Shown piece by piece: positions 1-8,666 of a stretch of DNA of 64,000 nt. Position 1 is the stretch's first letter. Every line of letters begins with the position of its first letter. This DNA is from Parapedobacter koreensis (GTDB lineage: Bacteria > Bacteroidota > Bacteroidia > Sphingobacteriales > Sphingobacteriaceae): positions 496,001-560,000 of the forward strand of contig NZ_FNZR01000001.1 in NCBI RefSeq assembly GCF_900109365.1. Reading direction: 5' to 3'. A program made the translations under genes and the position numbers. Under the pieces are notes generated by a model. That model saw only the letters and a program-made list of their open reading frames with translations. It was not told where the DNA came from and made no database searches.

Positions 1-1582
1 TGCATTAACCGCTGAAACCTGGCAGTTCGAAAATTTGCTCAATTATCAAAACACCTTCGGTGAAGCTCATCGGCTGGATGCCATCCTGGGCCAATCGTTA
101 TTGACTTCCAACCGATTTTCCAACAATTCCACAACCTGGGGATTTCTGGATGACTACTATCAGTACAACAACTTAGGAACCGGCAGTAATCCCCGCCCGT
201 CAGGTTCGTCGGCCAGTAAATACAGCATGGCTTCCTTTTTCGGGCGTGTGAATTATTCGCTGCATGACAAGTATTTGCTGACTGCTACCGGCCGATTCGA
301 CGGTTCCTCGAAATTCGGGAAAAGCCATCGTTATGGTTTCTTTCCGTCGGTGGCCCTGGGCTGGATGGTCTCCGAAGAAAACTTTCTGAAAGACCATCGT
401 ACCATTTCCAACCTTAAGCTACGGACGAGCTATGGCCTTACCGGTAATTCGGAAATCGCCAACTACCAGTATGAAGCTGGCTTAGGTTCTTATGCCGCCG
501 TTTTCGGCAATAGCCGGGCGGTAGGTATCGGGCTCTCCGGATTGGCCAATTCCGATCTGAAATGGGAAACCAACAAACAGTTTGATATCGGCATTGAACT
601 CAGCTTGTTTAATAATCGGCTAAACGTTGAAATGGACCTATACCGACGAGTTTCCACAGATATGCTGTTGAACAGACCAGTACCTCGTTCTTCAGGATTC
701 GCCACCGTCTATCAAAATATCGGGAACATGGGTAACAAGGGATTGGAATTAGCGCTATCCGCTTATCCCGTACAGCGTGCTTCATTTTCATGGCGGACGG
801 ATCTCAATTGGTCATTGAATCGAAATGAGGTACTTAAGCTGCACGATGGTGCCGATATTTTATTGGGAACTGCCGCAGGTAGCAGCACCGGAAGCATTAT
901 CCGCGAGGGATTGCCGGTCAATTCTTTCCTGGGGTTCGTTCGATTAGGAACTTGGAGTAACGATGAGGCTGATGAAGCAGCGCGCTATAACCGCCGTCCG
1001 GGGGACATTAAATTCCAAGACACCAACGGTGATGGGGCTATCACGACAGATGATCAGGTGATTCTCGGCAAAGGGCTGCCGGATGGATACGGCTCCTTCG
1101 TCAATACCTTGACCTACGGGAATTTTGACCTTTCCTTGGACATCCAGTTCCAGTACGGCAACAAAGTGATGTGGGAGATGATGGCTGTCCTGGAAGATCG
1201 TACGGGCGCATACAACAACATGCTTCGGTCAGTCAAAAATGCCTGGACACCCGAAAATCAGCATACCGTAATTGCGCAATCCAAACCATTGGCCGTGGGA
1301 TATGACACGAAAAACGACACCCACCGATTAAAAGACGGATCGTTTATCCGGGGGAGAAACCTCATGCTTGGCTATAATTTTCCAAGCAGGTGGATTTCAG
1401 CACGGCATATCCAATCCTTGCGGGTTTACGCGGCTACACAGAATTTCTTCCTCATCAGTGATTATCCGGGATATGATCCTGAAGTGTCATCCTTCTCCGA
1501 AGAGTTTAGCCGAGGACGGGCCTCCTACGGAGACTACCCGAAGCCACGATTGTTTGTATTGGGTTTGAATATCACCTTATAA
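1..1582 (+). CDS. SusC-family TonB-linked outer membrane protein, C-terminal part (5' end outside window)
   Basis: The reading frame is already open at base 2 (ALTAETWQFENLLNYQ...), so this is the last ~526 codons of a gene that begins upstream; the first in-frame TTG at 35 is not a real start. The segment is beta-barrel typical of SusC/RagA: the FFGRVNYSLHDKYLLTAT strand, FPSVALGWM, LKLRTSYGLTGN, a DTNGDGAITTDDQ loop and a terminal strand ending LGLNITL. SusC proteins form the TonB-powered channel of a SusCD outer-membrane importer. SusD starts 10 nt after its stop. Three secreted phosphoesterases follow, so the substrate is probably a phosphorylated compound (inference). The plug and any STN domain cannot be seen. 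Confidence 0.93.
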   Translation, partial: ALTAETWQFENLLNYQNTFGEAHRLDAILGQSLLTSNRFSNNSTTWGFLDDYYQYNNLGTGSNPRPSGSSASKYSMASFFGRVNYSLHDKYLLTATGRFDGSSKFGKSHRYGFFPSVALGWMVSEENFLKDHRTISNLKLRTSYGLTGNSEIANYQYEAGLGSYAAVFGNSRAVGIGLSGLANSDLKWETNKQFDIGIELSLFNNRLNVEMDLYRRVSTDMLLNRPVPRSSGFATVYQNIGNMGNKGLELALSAYPVQRASFSWRTDLNWSLNRNEVLKLHDGADILLGTAAGSSTGSIIREGLPVNSFLGFVRLGTWSNDEADEAARYNRRPGDIKFQDTNGDGAITTDDQVILGKGLPDGYGSFVNTLTYGNFDLSLDIQFQYGNKVMWEMMAVLEDRTGAYNNMLRSVKNAWTPENQHTVIAQSKPLAVGYDTKNDTHRLKDGSFIRGRNLMLGYNFPSRWISARHIQSLRVYAATQNFFLISDYPGYDPEVSSFSEEFSRGRASYGDYPKPRLFVLGLNITL

Positions 1583-1592
1583 TTTTTTTGCC

Positions 1593-3098
1593 ATGCACGT
1601 ATTCAATTGGATAATAAAGAAAGCGACCTTTGCTTTCGCTTTGTTGAGCTTGGTTGCCTGTGAAGATTTCCTGACACAGAGCGACCCGAGCAATTTTACT
1701 TCCCAAAACTACTACACAAAACCAGAACATGCCCAAAGCGCGGTGGATGCTATCTACGTCGATCTTAGGCAAATAAGAGGCGGTAGTAATTCCGGAGCTG
1801 CTTGGCTCATGACCGAGTTTGCATCCGGATTGGGAAATACCACAGCACTGGGTTCAGCGCAAAACAACCTCACCTTCCGGAACCTGGAATTTGATCCCAA
1901 CAACCCGTACGGAGCAAGCTATTGGAATAGCCATTACCGGGGAATTGCCAATGCAAATATCGCCATTCAGAAAATACCGGACATAACGATGGATGAAGGA
2001 TTGAAAAACCGACTGCTCGGGGAAGCACGGTTCCTGCGGGCGTATTACTACTATAACTTAGTGCGGCTTTTTGGCGAGGTGCCTCTCATTCTGGAACCCG
2101 TAGACCTGGGTTCTGACAATTTTATGCCATTACGAGCGCCGATCAACGATGTCTATCAACTGATCGTCAGCGATCTGCAAACTGCCGAAACCGCCGGATT
2201 GCCATATACCAGTATAGCAGGGCGGGTGTCGTTGGGTGCTGTGCAATCGCTGCTCGCCGATGTATATTTAACCATGGCCGGGTATCCGCTCAACTTGGGC
2301 ACGGCATATTATACCTTAGCCCGTGATAAAGCCAAGGAGGTTGTTGATGCCAACATGCATCACCTGTTCCAATCCTATGACTCCCTGCGGATGGAAGGGA
2401 GCGAAAACCAGGGTGAACATATTTTCATGACACAATTCGACCAAAACGTGGCGAACCATAACGGGTTGCAACTGATTCTTATCCCTTTTAATGCGCCTAT
2501 TTCCAATATAGAGGGATACGGTATGCTTTATCCCGTCATTGAATTTGTCGAAAGCTATGAAGACGGGGACAGGCGAGCCGAAGAAAAGCAGTTTTTCTAT
2601 ACCAGCTACGGTGCAGCAAGTGATCGCTCGCAAATCATTGAATTTGGCGCTCCCTATATTTATAAATGGTTTGATGACAACGCCAATGTTTCCGGCAACA
2701 TCTCAGGATTGAACTGGCCATTGATTCGCTTTGCAGAAGTATTGCTGACGTATGCAGAGGCTGAAAATGAAGTCAGCGGACCAACGGCACTGGCATACCA
2801 AGCGTTAAATCAAATTCGAAAACGGGCAAATCTGGCTGACTTGTCCGGACTGAGCACCGAGGATTTCCGCGAGGCGGTATGGCGCGAACGCTGGCATGAG
2901 CTCTGTTACGAAAACAAGACTTGGTTCGATATGGCCCGGCTACGCAAGGTGTATAACCTCCGTACAGGTCGCTTTGATGAGTTCGTTGGACACCAATTTG
3001 TCTATGGACCTACACTAAGCAGCCGCGAATTGCTGTTCCCGATACCGGAATCCGAAATCCTGAATAACAAAAATCTAACACAAAATGAAGGGTATTAA
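1593..3098 (+). CDS. SusD/RagB-family nutrient-binding lipoprotein
   Basis: A 501-residue SusD homologue. A short signal peptide ends in a lipobox (LVAC, Cys23), predicting a lipoprotein anchored in the outer membrane as the lid of the preceding SusC channel. Family marks visible are FLRAYYYYNLVRLFGEVPL, the TPR-like helical core, the LIRFAEVLLTYAEAENE segment, the WRERWHEL motif and an NEGY C-terminus. The ATG at 1593 follows the SusC stop by 10 nt, so the two are co-transcribed. The last 14 nt overlap the start of the next gene (metallophosphoesterase), suggesting translational coupling. The ligand is unknown. Confidence 0.95.
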   Translation: MHVFNWIIKKATFAFALLSLVACEDFLTQSDPSNFTSQNYYTKPEHAQSAVDAIYVDLRQIRGGSNSGAAWLMTEFASGLGNTTALGSAQNNLTFRNLEFDPNNPYGASYWNSHYRGIANANIAIQKIPDITMDEGLKNRLLGEARFLRAYYYYNLVRLFGEVPLILEPVDLGSDNFMPLRAPINDVYQLIVSDLQTAETAGLPYTSIAGRVSLGAVQSLLADVYLTMAGYPLNLGTAYYTLARDKAKEVVDANMHHLFQSYDSLRMEGSENQGEHIFMTQFDQNVANHNGLQLILIPFNAPISNIEGYGMLYPVIEFVESYEDGDRRAEEKQFFYTSYGAASDRSQIIEFGAPYIYKWFDDNANVSGNISGLNWPLIRFAEVLLTYAEAENEVSGPTALAYQALNQIRKRANLADLSGLSTEDFREAVWRERWHELCYENKTWFDMARLRKVYNLRTGRFDEFVGHQFVYGPTLSSRELLFPIPESEILNNKNLTQNEGY

Positions 3099-4053
3099 TT
3101 TATTCGCAATCCTTTTACTGAGTGTTTCCTGCTCAACACAAAAGGCATTCAATATCGCTGTCATGCCGGATACACAGGTATATTCCCGGTATTATCCCGA
3201 AATATTCTATTCGCAAACCGACTGGATCTACAAACATCGGGACCAAATCGCCTTCGTACTGCACGAAGGCGATATCACCACCCGGAATTGGGATGATCAA
3301 TGGCAAGTGGCACAAAAAGCGATGACCAAGCTGGATGGACAGGTTCCGTACGTACTTTGTATGGGCAATCACGATATCGGTACCGATGGCAGTGCAGATG
3401 TACGGAATACTGACAAGTTCAACCAATATTTCCCTTATGACAAGTATTCGCGGATGAACGGTTTTGGTGGCGCTTACGCGGTAGGTGAAATGGACAATAC
3501 CTGGTATACATTCAATGTAGGGGGCATAAAATGGCTGGTGGTCTCCCTCGAATTCGGGCCAAGAAACTCGGTATTGGAATGGGCCAACAAAATTGTAAGC
3601 GATCACCCCAAGCACCGGGTGATTCTGCTTACCCACGCCTACCTGTACAATGACGACACCCACATGAGCGCCGAACGGCATCACCAATGGTTAGCCCGGA
3701 ATTATGGCGTTGGCAAAACCGCCGGGGAAGATACGGTGAATGATGGCCAAGAAATCTGGGATAAATTGGTGAAACGCCATGCCAATATGCGATTCGTGTT
3801 CAATGGCCATGTGTTAGGCGACGGTACCGGTAAACTGGTAAGCACGGGCGAACACGGCAACAAGGTTTATCAAATGCTGGCCAATTACCAAACGGGAGTC
3901 GATAATTCGGAAAATGGGGGGAATGGATTTCTCCGCTTGGTCTCCTTCGATATCAAGCGGAAAACGATTACGGTGAAAACCTATTCGCCTTATCTCGATG
4001 CGTACAAAACCGAACCGGACCAGGAATTTATTTTTGACCATGTCGAATTTTGA
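3085..4053 (+). CDS. Secreted calcineurin-like metallophosphoesterase, probable lipoprotein
   Basis: A 322-residue protein with a signal peptide and lipobox (SVSC, Cys16). The metallophosphoesterase metal-ligand blocks are in canonical order: MPDTQ near residue 27, EGDIT, MGNHD near residue 93, LTHAY and NGHVLGDG. The His of the last block is followed by Val rather than the usual x-His pair (GHxH), which may place it in the large family of secreted calcineurin-like enzymes of uncertain substrate. It overlaps the 3' end of susD by 14 nt. A phosphomonoester or phosphodiester substrate delivered through the SusCD pair is inferred; it could instead be a nuclease-like enzyme. Confidence 0.88.
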   Translation: MKGINLFAILLLSVSCSTQKAFNIAVMPDTQVYSRYYPEIFYSQTDWIYKHRDQIAFVLHEGDITTRNWDDQWQVAQKAMTKLDGQVPYVLCMGNHDIGTDGSADVRNTDKFNQYFPYDKYSRMNGFGGAYAVGEMDNTWYTFNVGGIKWLVVSLEFGPRNSVLEWANKIVSDHPKHRVILLTHAYLYNDDTHMSAERHHQWLARNYGVGKTAGEDTVNDGQEIWDKLVKRHANMRFVFNGHVLGDGTGKLVSTGEHGNKVYQMLANYQTGVDNSENGGNGFLRLVSFDIKRKTITVKTYSPYLDAYKTEPDQEFIFDHVEF

Positions 4054-4054
4054 A

Positions 4055-4942
4055 ATGAATAAGATGAAAAAGCCATTATATGGCACGTTGTTATTGATGC
4101 TGGGTTTCTTTATAGCAATGAATCCGGCCTGTAATGCGCAACAGGAACAAAAACTAACCGTTGTGGCCTATAACGTTTTACTGGGTTTCCGAGAAAATCC
4201 GACCTTACTGGAACAATGCGTCGAATGGCTGCAAAGCGAGCATCCCGACATTGTATCCTTTGAGGAGCTTAACGGATTTACCCAACAGTCGTTAAGCGAA
4301 CTTGCCCGCCGCTATGGCCATCATTACTCCGTCATCTTAAAAGAGGATGGATTTCCCGTCGGCATCACGTCAAAATACCCAATTACCGATGTGGAACGCG
4401 TGGTAAAAGATATGCATCACGGATACATTTACGCCAAAGTCAATGGCTATCATGTTTTTGCGCTACACCTATCTCCCCACAATTCCAATAAAAGGCATGA
4501 AGAAATACAGCGTATTCTCCAGCGGGCAGCAGCTCTCCCGCAGCGTGAACCCATTTTGGTAATGGGCGATTTCAACGCAGTGTCCCACGCTGACAGCCAG
4601 CGCTATGACACTGCTGAGCGGCTAAAAAAAGCGCTCGAAATGGAAAGCAACCATGATTATGTATTTAATCTACGGGACGGCAAAATAGATTATCGAGTTA
4701 CCGATGCATTAGCTGCTGCGGGTTTCAGCGATACCTATGCATTAATGAACGAGGGCTTTACGCCCTCGTTTCCTACAAAAAGCTTCCAGGGAAAGGACAC
4801 CTACTATGGTGGGCCTTGTCGCATCGATTTCATTTGGGTCAATGCTGCACTCGCTGACCGTTGTACCCGGGCCGAAATGGTAAGCAATCGGTATACACAT
4901 GAAATTTCGGACCACTACCCTGTTATCGCATCATTTAAGTAA
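4055..4942 (+). CDS. Secreted endonuclease/exonuclease/phosphatase (EEP) family hydrolase
   Basis: A 295-residue protein starting at the ATG 1 nt after the previous stop; a longer in-frame ATG upstream would overlap the preceding gene and interrupt the signal peptide (KKPLYGTLLLMLGFFIAMNPACNAQ). EEP motifs present are VVAYNVLLGF at the N-terminus, SFEEL (catalytic Glu), MGDFNAVSH, DFIWVN and the terminal SDHYPV. This fold covers DNase I-like nucleases, sphingomyelinases and inositol-phosphate phosphatases; which one cannot be told from sequence alone. Lying between two metallophosphoesterases in a SusCD operon, a role in releasing phosphate from an organic phosphodiester is the best inference. 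Confidence 0.9.
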   Translation: MNKMKKPLYGTLLLMLGFFIAMNPACNAQQEQKLTVVAYNVLLGFRENPTLLEQCVEWLQSEHPDIVSFEELNGFTQQSLSELARRYGHHYSVILKEDGFPVGITSKYPITDVERVVKDMHHGYIYAKVNGYHVFALHLSPHNSNKRHEEIQRILQRAAALPQREPILVMGDFNAVSHADSQRYDTAERLKKALEMESNHDYVFNLRDGKIDYRVTDALAAAGFSDTYALMNEGFTPSFPTKSFQGKDTYYGGPCRIDFIWVNAALADRCTRAEMVSNRYTHEISDHYPVIASFK

Positions 4943-4951
4943 ATTTAAACC

Positions 4952-5926
4952 ATGGAACGACGACAATTTATCGCCACGGCGGCATTGGGTTCCCTTATGC
5001 TTCCCACGCTTGCCAAACGAAATACAACACCGTTGCCCTTTACGTTTTCGCTTACAGGGAATGAAATCAGGTACAATAGCGAAGCCTTTGCTCGCGCTAC
5101 GAAAGTTATTTTCTTGTCCGACACACACCTTTGGCAACATGACGACCGGGAAATTCCTTATCAGCGGTACAGCGATCGGATGGCTGGGGCTTACCATCGT
5201 ACCCGGCATTTCCAAACCGGTGAGCCGACCGATCCCATGACATCTTTTGAACAAACCCTGCGCTATGCAGCCGAAAACGAGAGCGATTTGTTGGTGTTGG
5301 GCGGTGACATTTTCAGTTATCCTTCCGAAGCGGCCATTGAATGGGCACTGGATAAACTGAACTCAACCGGTATTCCCTATATATACACCACAGGCAATCA
5401 CGATTGGCATTACGAGGGAATGGAAGGGTCGTCAATGGATTTGCGGCGGGAATGGACCGATAAACGACTGAAAAAACTGTTTCATGGCAAGAATCCCGCT
5501 ATATCCTATCAGGATGTCAACGGAATTCGCTTCTTGGTGGTTGACAATTCCGTCTACGAGATTTTACCAGAACAACTTACTTTTTTCGAGCAATACACGC
5601 GCACCGATTTACCCATCGTATTAGTCATGCACATTCCCTTATACGTTGCCGGAAGGTCCATAAATTTCGGCTGCGGGCATCCCGAATGGGGGGCACAGTC
5701 AGATGATGGCTACCAAACGGAACGGCGGGAGCGTTGGCGGAAAGGTGGACATACTTCCGTGACAATGGATTTTCACCGCAAGGTATTTGAAACGCCCAAC
5801 TTGGTGGGTATCCTTACAGGGCATATCCATTCACCGTCGCTGGATGTCGTCAATGGCATCCCACAGTTTGTTGCCCCCGCCAATGCACAGGGCGGGTTCT
5901 TGGAAATTGACTTTCTCCACGGATAA
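4952..5926 (+). CDS. Exported calcineurin-like metallophosphoesterase
   Basis: A 324-residue protein. The N-terminus MERRQFIATAAL has a twin Arg before a hydrophobic stretch, so Tat export is possible. Metallophosphoesterase blocks are LSDTHLW, LGGDIFS, TGNHDW, VMHIPLY and LTGHIHSP, complete and in order. It is the last gene of the + operon, 9 nt after the EEP gene; the convergent ECF sigma gene ends 30 nt downstream. It is distinct from the lipoprotein paralogue at 3085, with little similarity outside the motifs. The substrate is not determinable. A cytoplasmic-side cofactor requirement would explain Tat rather than Sec export. Confidence 0.88.
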   Translation: MERRQFIATAALGSLMLPTLAKRNTTPLPFTFSLTGNEIRYNSEAFARATKVIFLSDTHLWQHDDREIPYQRYSDRMAGAYHRTRHFQTGEPTDPMTSFEQTLRYAAENESDLLVLGGDIFSYPSEAAIEWALDKLNSTGIPYIYTTGNHDWHYEGMEGSSMDLRREWTDKRLKKLFHGKNPAISYQDVNGIRFLVVDNSVYEILPEQLTFFEQYTRTDLPIVLVMHIPLYVAGRSINFGCGHPEWGAQSDDGYQTERRERWRKGGHTSVTMDFHRKVFETPNLVGILTGHIHSPSLDVVNGIPQFVAPANAQGGFLEIDFLHG

Positions 5927-5956
5927 CGGTTGAAAAATAGACTGACTGATGAGTCC

Positions 5957-6556
5957 TTAGCTAAGGATAAAAAGCAATACCAGGTAGAAAGAGGGTGGAA
6001 TATCGGGGTGTTTTTGGGCCAATACTACCCGCAGGCGACGCAAGGCGTCTGTTGTATTGTTTTTGACCGTTTGCTCGGATAATCCAAGCGCTGTTGCAAT
6101 TTCAGCGACCGTAAAATCCTCTGCCCGCATCAGAAAAATCCGGCGCATGTTTTCGGGAAATCGCTGGACAGCCTCATTCAGTGTACGGCTGATTTCGCCA
6201 GCCGCCATTATATCCATTACAGAAACTTCGATGGTTTCCATCCGGTGCAGCAAATGCTCCATGGCCTTTTGTTGCAAATCAGCTTTGCTCGCCCGTTTGA
6301 TAAGGTGGTACTTTAATGCAGCACGCAAATACGCCTGAAACGAAGTAGTAATCACAAGTGAGTGCCGCCGTTCCCAAATATCGGTAAAGATGTCCTGTAC
6401 GAGATCCTCAGCGCCACTTTGGTCGTGCAGACGATGGTACGCTTGGCGGTATAGCGCTTCCCAATGGGTATTGAAGAGTTCCTCAAACATACCGGGCACA
6501 TCATTCCTGATACCGGTGAGCAATTCGGACTCCGTGATAGCTGCCTTGATGCGCAT
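5957..6556 (-). CDS. ECF RNA polymerase sigma factor (orphan, no adjacent FecR)
   Basis: A 199-residue ECF sigma factor of the Bacteroidetes SusCD-linked type. Region 2 is seen as GAEDLVQDIFTDIWERR, and region 4 as VAEIATALGLSEQTVKNNT followed by the basic helix ALRRLR. The C-terminus carries a hydrophobic tail (FYLVLLFILS). No FecR gene lies beside it. Its likely targets are the convergent SusCD operon (1-5926), whose upstream regulators may be outside the window, but this is inference. Its promoter (6562-6595) carries the Pho-box-like direct repeat shared with four other genes here, suggesting expression under phosphate limitation. The stop codon sits inside a 14-bp palindrome (5954-5967). 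Confidence 0.92.
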   Translation of the reverse strand: MRIKAAITESELLTGIRNDVPGMFEELFNTHWEALYRQAYHRLHDQSGAEDLVQDIFTDIWERRHSLVITTSFQAYLRAALKYHLIKRASKADLQQKAMEHLLHRMETIEVSVMDIMAAGEISRTLNEAVQRFPENMRRIFLMRAEDFTVAEIATALGLSEQTVKNNTTDALRRLRVVLAQKHPDIPPSFYLVLLFILS

Positions 6557-6561
6557 ACAAG

Positions 6562-6595
6562 CAAAGATAACCAGCTTATATTACGCTAACATTAA
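6562..6595 (-). promoter_or_regulatory. Pho-box-like direct repeat plus -7 element, promoter of ECF sigma 1
   Basis: Read on the minus strand: TTAATGT, 4 nt, GTAATAT, 8 nt, then TATCTTTG, which matches the Bacteroidetes -7 consensus TAnnTTTG. The two heptamers have an 11-nt period, and the last base of the -7 box is 5 nt from the ATG. No TTTG is present at the -33 position, as expected for an activator-dependent promoter. The same arrangement and spacings occur upstream of four other genes in this window. Confidence 0.7.
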
Positions 6596-6801
6596 TTTTG
6601 CTCAGTTGCCCGGATACCGACTTGCCTGCCTACGGCACCTTAACTTCTCCCTCCTTCCTTCTCGCTTTTTCCTGCCGTTGTTCTGCCATAATGCGGGCTG
6701 GATACGTGCCGTATGCGGGGCGGATCTAAGGATTTCCCGGATACGTCCCGGATGGGCTCCGCATCGCACACGGAAGATGGCAGGAGAAAGGGGGTAGTTT
6801 G
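6596..6801. other. Intergenic region without a recognisable gene
   Basis: Lies between the OlsF-like gene stop and the promoter of ECF sigma 1. It is pyrimidine-rich on the + strand around 6640-6680 and then GC-rich. It contains two copies of GGATACGT (6700 and 6739) and a related GGATAC at about 6615, and a weak complementarity between about 6669 and 6779. No supported gene, RNA or clear terminator was seen; short open frames here look like noise. Confidence 0.5.
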
Positions 6802-8562
6802 TCAGGAACGATTGCCGAAAAACCGCCGCTCCATGGTTTCATCCAATTGCTGCCGGTCAAATACTAAAAACCCATCCAAACAATGGTTGAATTTGGGATC
6901 TACATTAAACGCGATGATTTTGGCTTTCAGGCTCAGGTAGTGTCGCAAAAGTACCGGAAAACGTCGGTTAGGTTTCTCGATATCCATGACCAACCGTTCC
7001 AATGCGGCGAGGGACGTCGGGTCGTCCAACAATGCTTCCAGATTCATCTTCATCAGGCTGGGCTTGAATCGTTTCCGTGGGCGTATAAGGTCAGCGAGCT
7101 GCTCGTCATAACAGTTGCGCCGGATAAACTCGACGATCACCGACCGAGAAAACCGTGAAAAATCCCCACTGATGCTTACCGGTCCAATGAGGTAACGGTA
7201 TTGCGGGTATTTTTCCAAGCACCAGGCGATGCCTTTCCAGAGTAGATATAGAGGCATGGCCGTTTGCTGGTATTCTTCCCGTATCCAGCTACGGCCCAAT
7301 TCCATGCTTTCTTTCAGCACAGGCGTGATAGCCTTATCCATTTTGAATAGTTGCGAAAGGTAGAATCCCCGCTTCCCCTGACCGTATAGCAGCTCTTCTC
7401 CCATTCCTACACGATACGCTCCCACCACTTTGGATTCGCGCTTATCCCAGATAAACAAGTGCCGATAGTACAGGTCAAAAACATCTAAATCAATGGAGCG
7501 GTTACTCCCTTCGCCTACCCCACGAAAGGTCAGCTCACGTAGCCTGCCGATTTCGCGGATCAGCTGGGGCATCTGCTGGGCTTCCGCTAAGAACACATCA
7601 AAATAACCAATAGTCAATATTCGATTTTCGTGCAATTCGGCAAGTTCCTGCTCCAAGTCGGCAATAGCTACCGCCGGAACGATATCTTCAGGTTTTTTCG
7701 GCAGCATGAATCTTCCCCGTTCCAGCCATTCCCATTTGGTTTTGGGCATATCCATCCCCAACGCATAGGTACGGGCCCTTGCATATTCAAGCAGCTCCCT
7801 TGGTTGCTGTTTTCCTTTAGCGACTTTTTCTGGACTAATTGCCGTACCGATCCGAAGTTTTACCTCATGGCCATTTTTGTTGAACAGCTCTACCGCTAAC
7901 CTGGCCGTCCGCAATTTCGGATGCAGCAATCCTAGCAGATTAAACAGCAGCCCATTATGCCCGTGGAAATAAATGGGAACGATGGGCACCCCGGCTTTGG
8001 CAAGCAGTTTTCCGACAACTGGGTGCCAGCGCTTGTCCGTGACCTGCTGCAATGCCGGTTGGTAGGCTGACACTTCGCCCGCCGGGAACATCGCCACAGG
8101 GATTCCCTGCTTTACCGATGCCAAGGCTTGCCTTATCCCAGCGATATTGGAAAGATGTGCTTCTTCATGAAATGGATTGATTCCAATGAAATAGCTGTTT
8201 AGATTGGGAATATGCTGCAACAGAAAATTGGCCATCACTTTGGTCTCTGGCCTCGCCGCGCAGAGTATCTTGAGCAATATCAGCCCTTCAATGCCACCGT
8301 AAGGATGATTAGCCAGGGCAATGAAAGGCCCCGTTTTCGGTATCCTTTCCAAATCTGAAGGGTCAATGCTGATGTGGATACCTAACAATTCAAGTACGCC
8401 ATCCACAAATTCCATTCCCTGCAAGTGGCGTACCTTGTTGAACTCTGTATTGAAACGATCAAGTTGCATCAACGACATCAACAAGCTGTCAATACCCGGC
8501 AACGGCAACCGATGGATTCCAGTTGCCTTAGCGAATGCCCCCTTGGTGATCAATGGCTCCAT
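6802..8562 (-). CDS. OlsF-like bifunctional acyltransferase (PlsC-type domain + GNAT N-acyltransferase domain), ornithine/glycine lipid synthesis
   Basis: A 586-residue two-domain protein. Residues ~60-290 are a PlsC-like lysophospholipid acyltransferase domain: IALANHPYGGIEG is the acyl-acceptor motif in the His-x5-acid form seen in OlsA/GlsA-type enzymes, followed by FPAGEVSA and VPIYFHG. Residues ~310-560 resemble the OlsB/hemolysin-type GNAT fold: LRELTFRG, DLYYRHLFIWDK, VGAYRVGMGEEL and LGRSWIREEYQ. Known OlsF proteins (Serratia, Flavobacterium) join both steps of ornithine lipid synthesis in one chain with this order; Bacteroides GlsB/GlsA make glycine lipids as separate proteins. The amino-acid head group is therefore uncertain. 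Aminolipids replace phospholipids under phosphate limitation, in keeping with the Pho-box-like promoter at 8579-8612. Monocistronic. Confidence 0.8.
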   Translation of the reverse strand: MEPLITKGAFAKATGIHRLPLPGIDSLLMSLMQLDRFNTEFNKVRHLQGMEFVDGVLELLGIHISIDPSDLERIPKTGPFIALANHPYGGIEGLILLKILCAARPETKVMANFLLQHIPNLNSYFIGINPFHEEAHLSNIAGIRQALASVKQGIPVAMFPAGEVSAYQPALQQVTDKRWHPVVGKLLAKAGVPIVPIYFHGHNGLLFNLLGLLHPKLRTARLAVELFNKNGHEVKLRIGTAISPEKVAKGKQQPRELLEYARARTYALGMDMPKTKWEWLERGRFMLPKKPEDIVPAVAIADLEQELAELHENRILTIGYFDVFLAEAQQMPQLIREIGRLRELTFRGVGEGSNRSIDLDVFDLYYRHLFIWDKRESKVVGAYRVGMGEELLYGQGKRGFYLSQLFKMDKAITPVLKESMELGRSWIREEYQQTAMPLYLLWKGIAWCLEKYPQYRYLIGPVSISGDFSRFSRSVIVEFIRRNCYDEQLADLIRPRKRFKPSLMKMNLEALLDDPTSLAALERLVMDIEKPNRRFPVLLRHYLSLKAKIIAFNVDPKFNHCLDGFLVFDRQQLDETMERRFFGNRS

Positions 8563-8578
8563 GATGCGTAGCTTTCTA

Positions 8579-8612
8579 CAAAGCTATACTCACCGTATTA
8601 ATCCAGCATTAC
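8579..8612 (-). promoter_or_regulatory. Pho-box-like direct repeat plus -7 element, promoter of the OlsF-like gene
   Basis: Minus strand: GTAATGC, 4 nt, TTAATAC, 8 nt, TAGCTTTG (perfect TAnnTTTG). The -7 box is also the left arm of a hairpin-like repeat (TAGCTTTGTA then AAAGCTA) ending 7 nt before the ATG. That arm and the spacing are nearly identical to the TonB receptor promoter at 12721-12754, so these two genes are probably co-regulated. Confidence 0.75.
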
Positions 8613-8666
8613 GCCAGGATGAATATAATCAGCACCAACCCCCAACCGGACAACAAAGTTAACTAG

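Noticed and set aside
3133..3687. Long antisense open frames (for example opposite the metallophosphoesterase, and similar ones opposite SusC genes)
   Set aside because: They lie wholly within genes with strong family motifs, have no domains of their own and no promoter-like signal, so they are shadows.
5954..5967. 14-bp palindrome TCCTTAGCTAAGGA at the end of the ECF-1 gene
   Set aside because: Overlaps a stop codon between convergent genes; too short a stem and no U run for a convincing terminator, and no regulator link.
6700..6746. Two GGATACGT copies as a possible repeat array or operator
   Set aside because: Only two exact copies with irregular spacing and no neighbouring palindrome; not enough for a repeat family.
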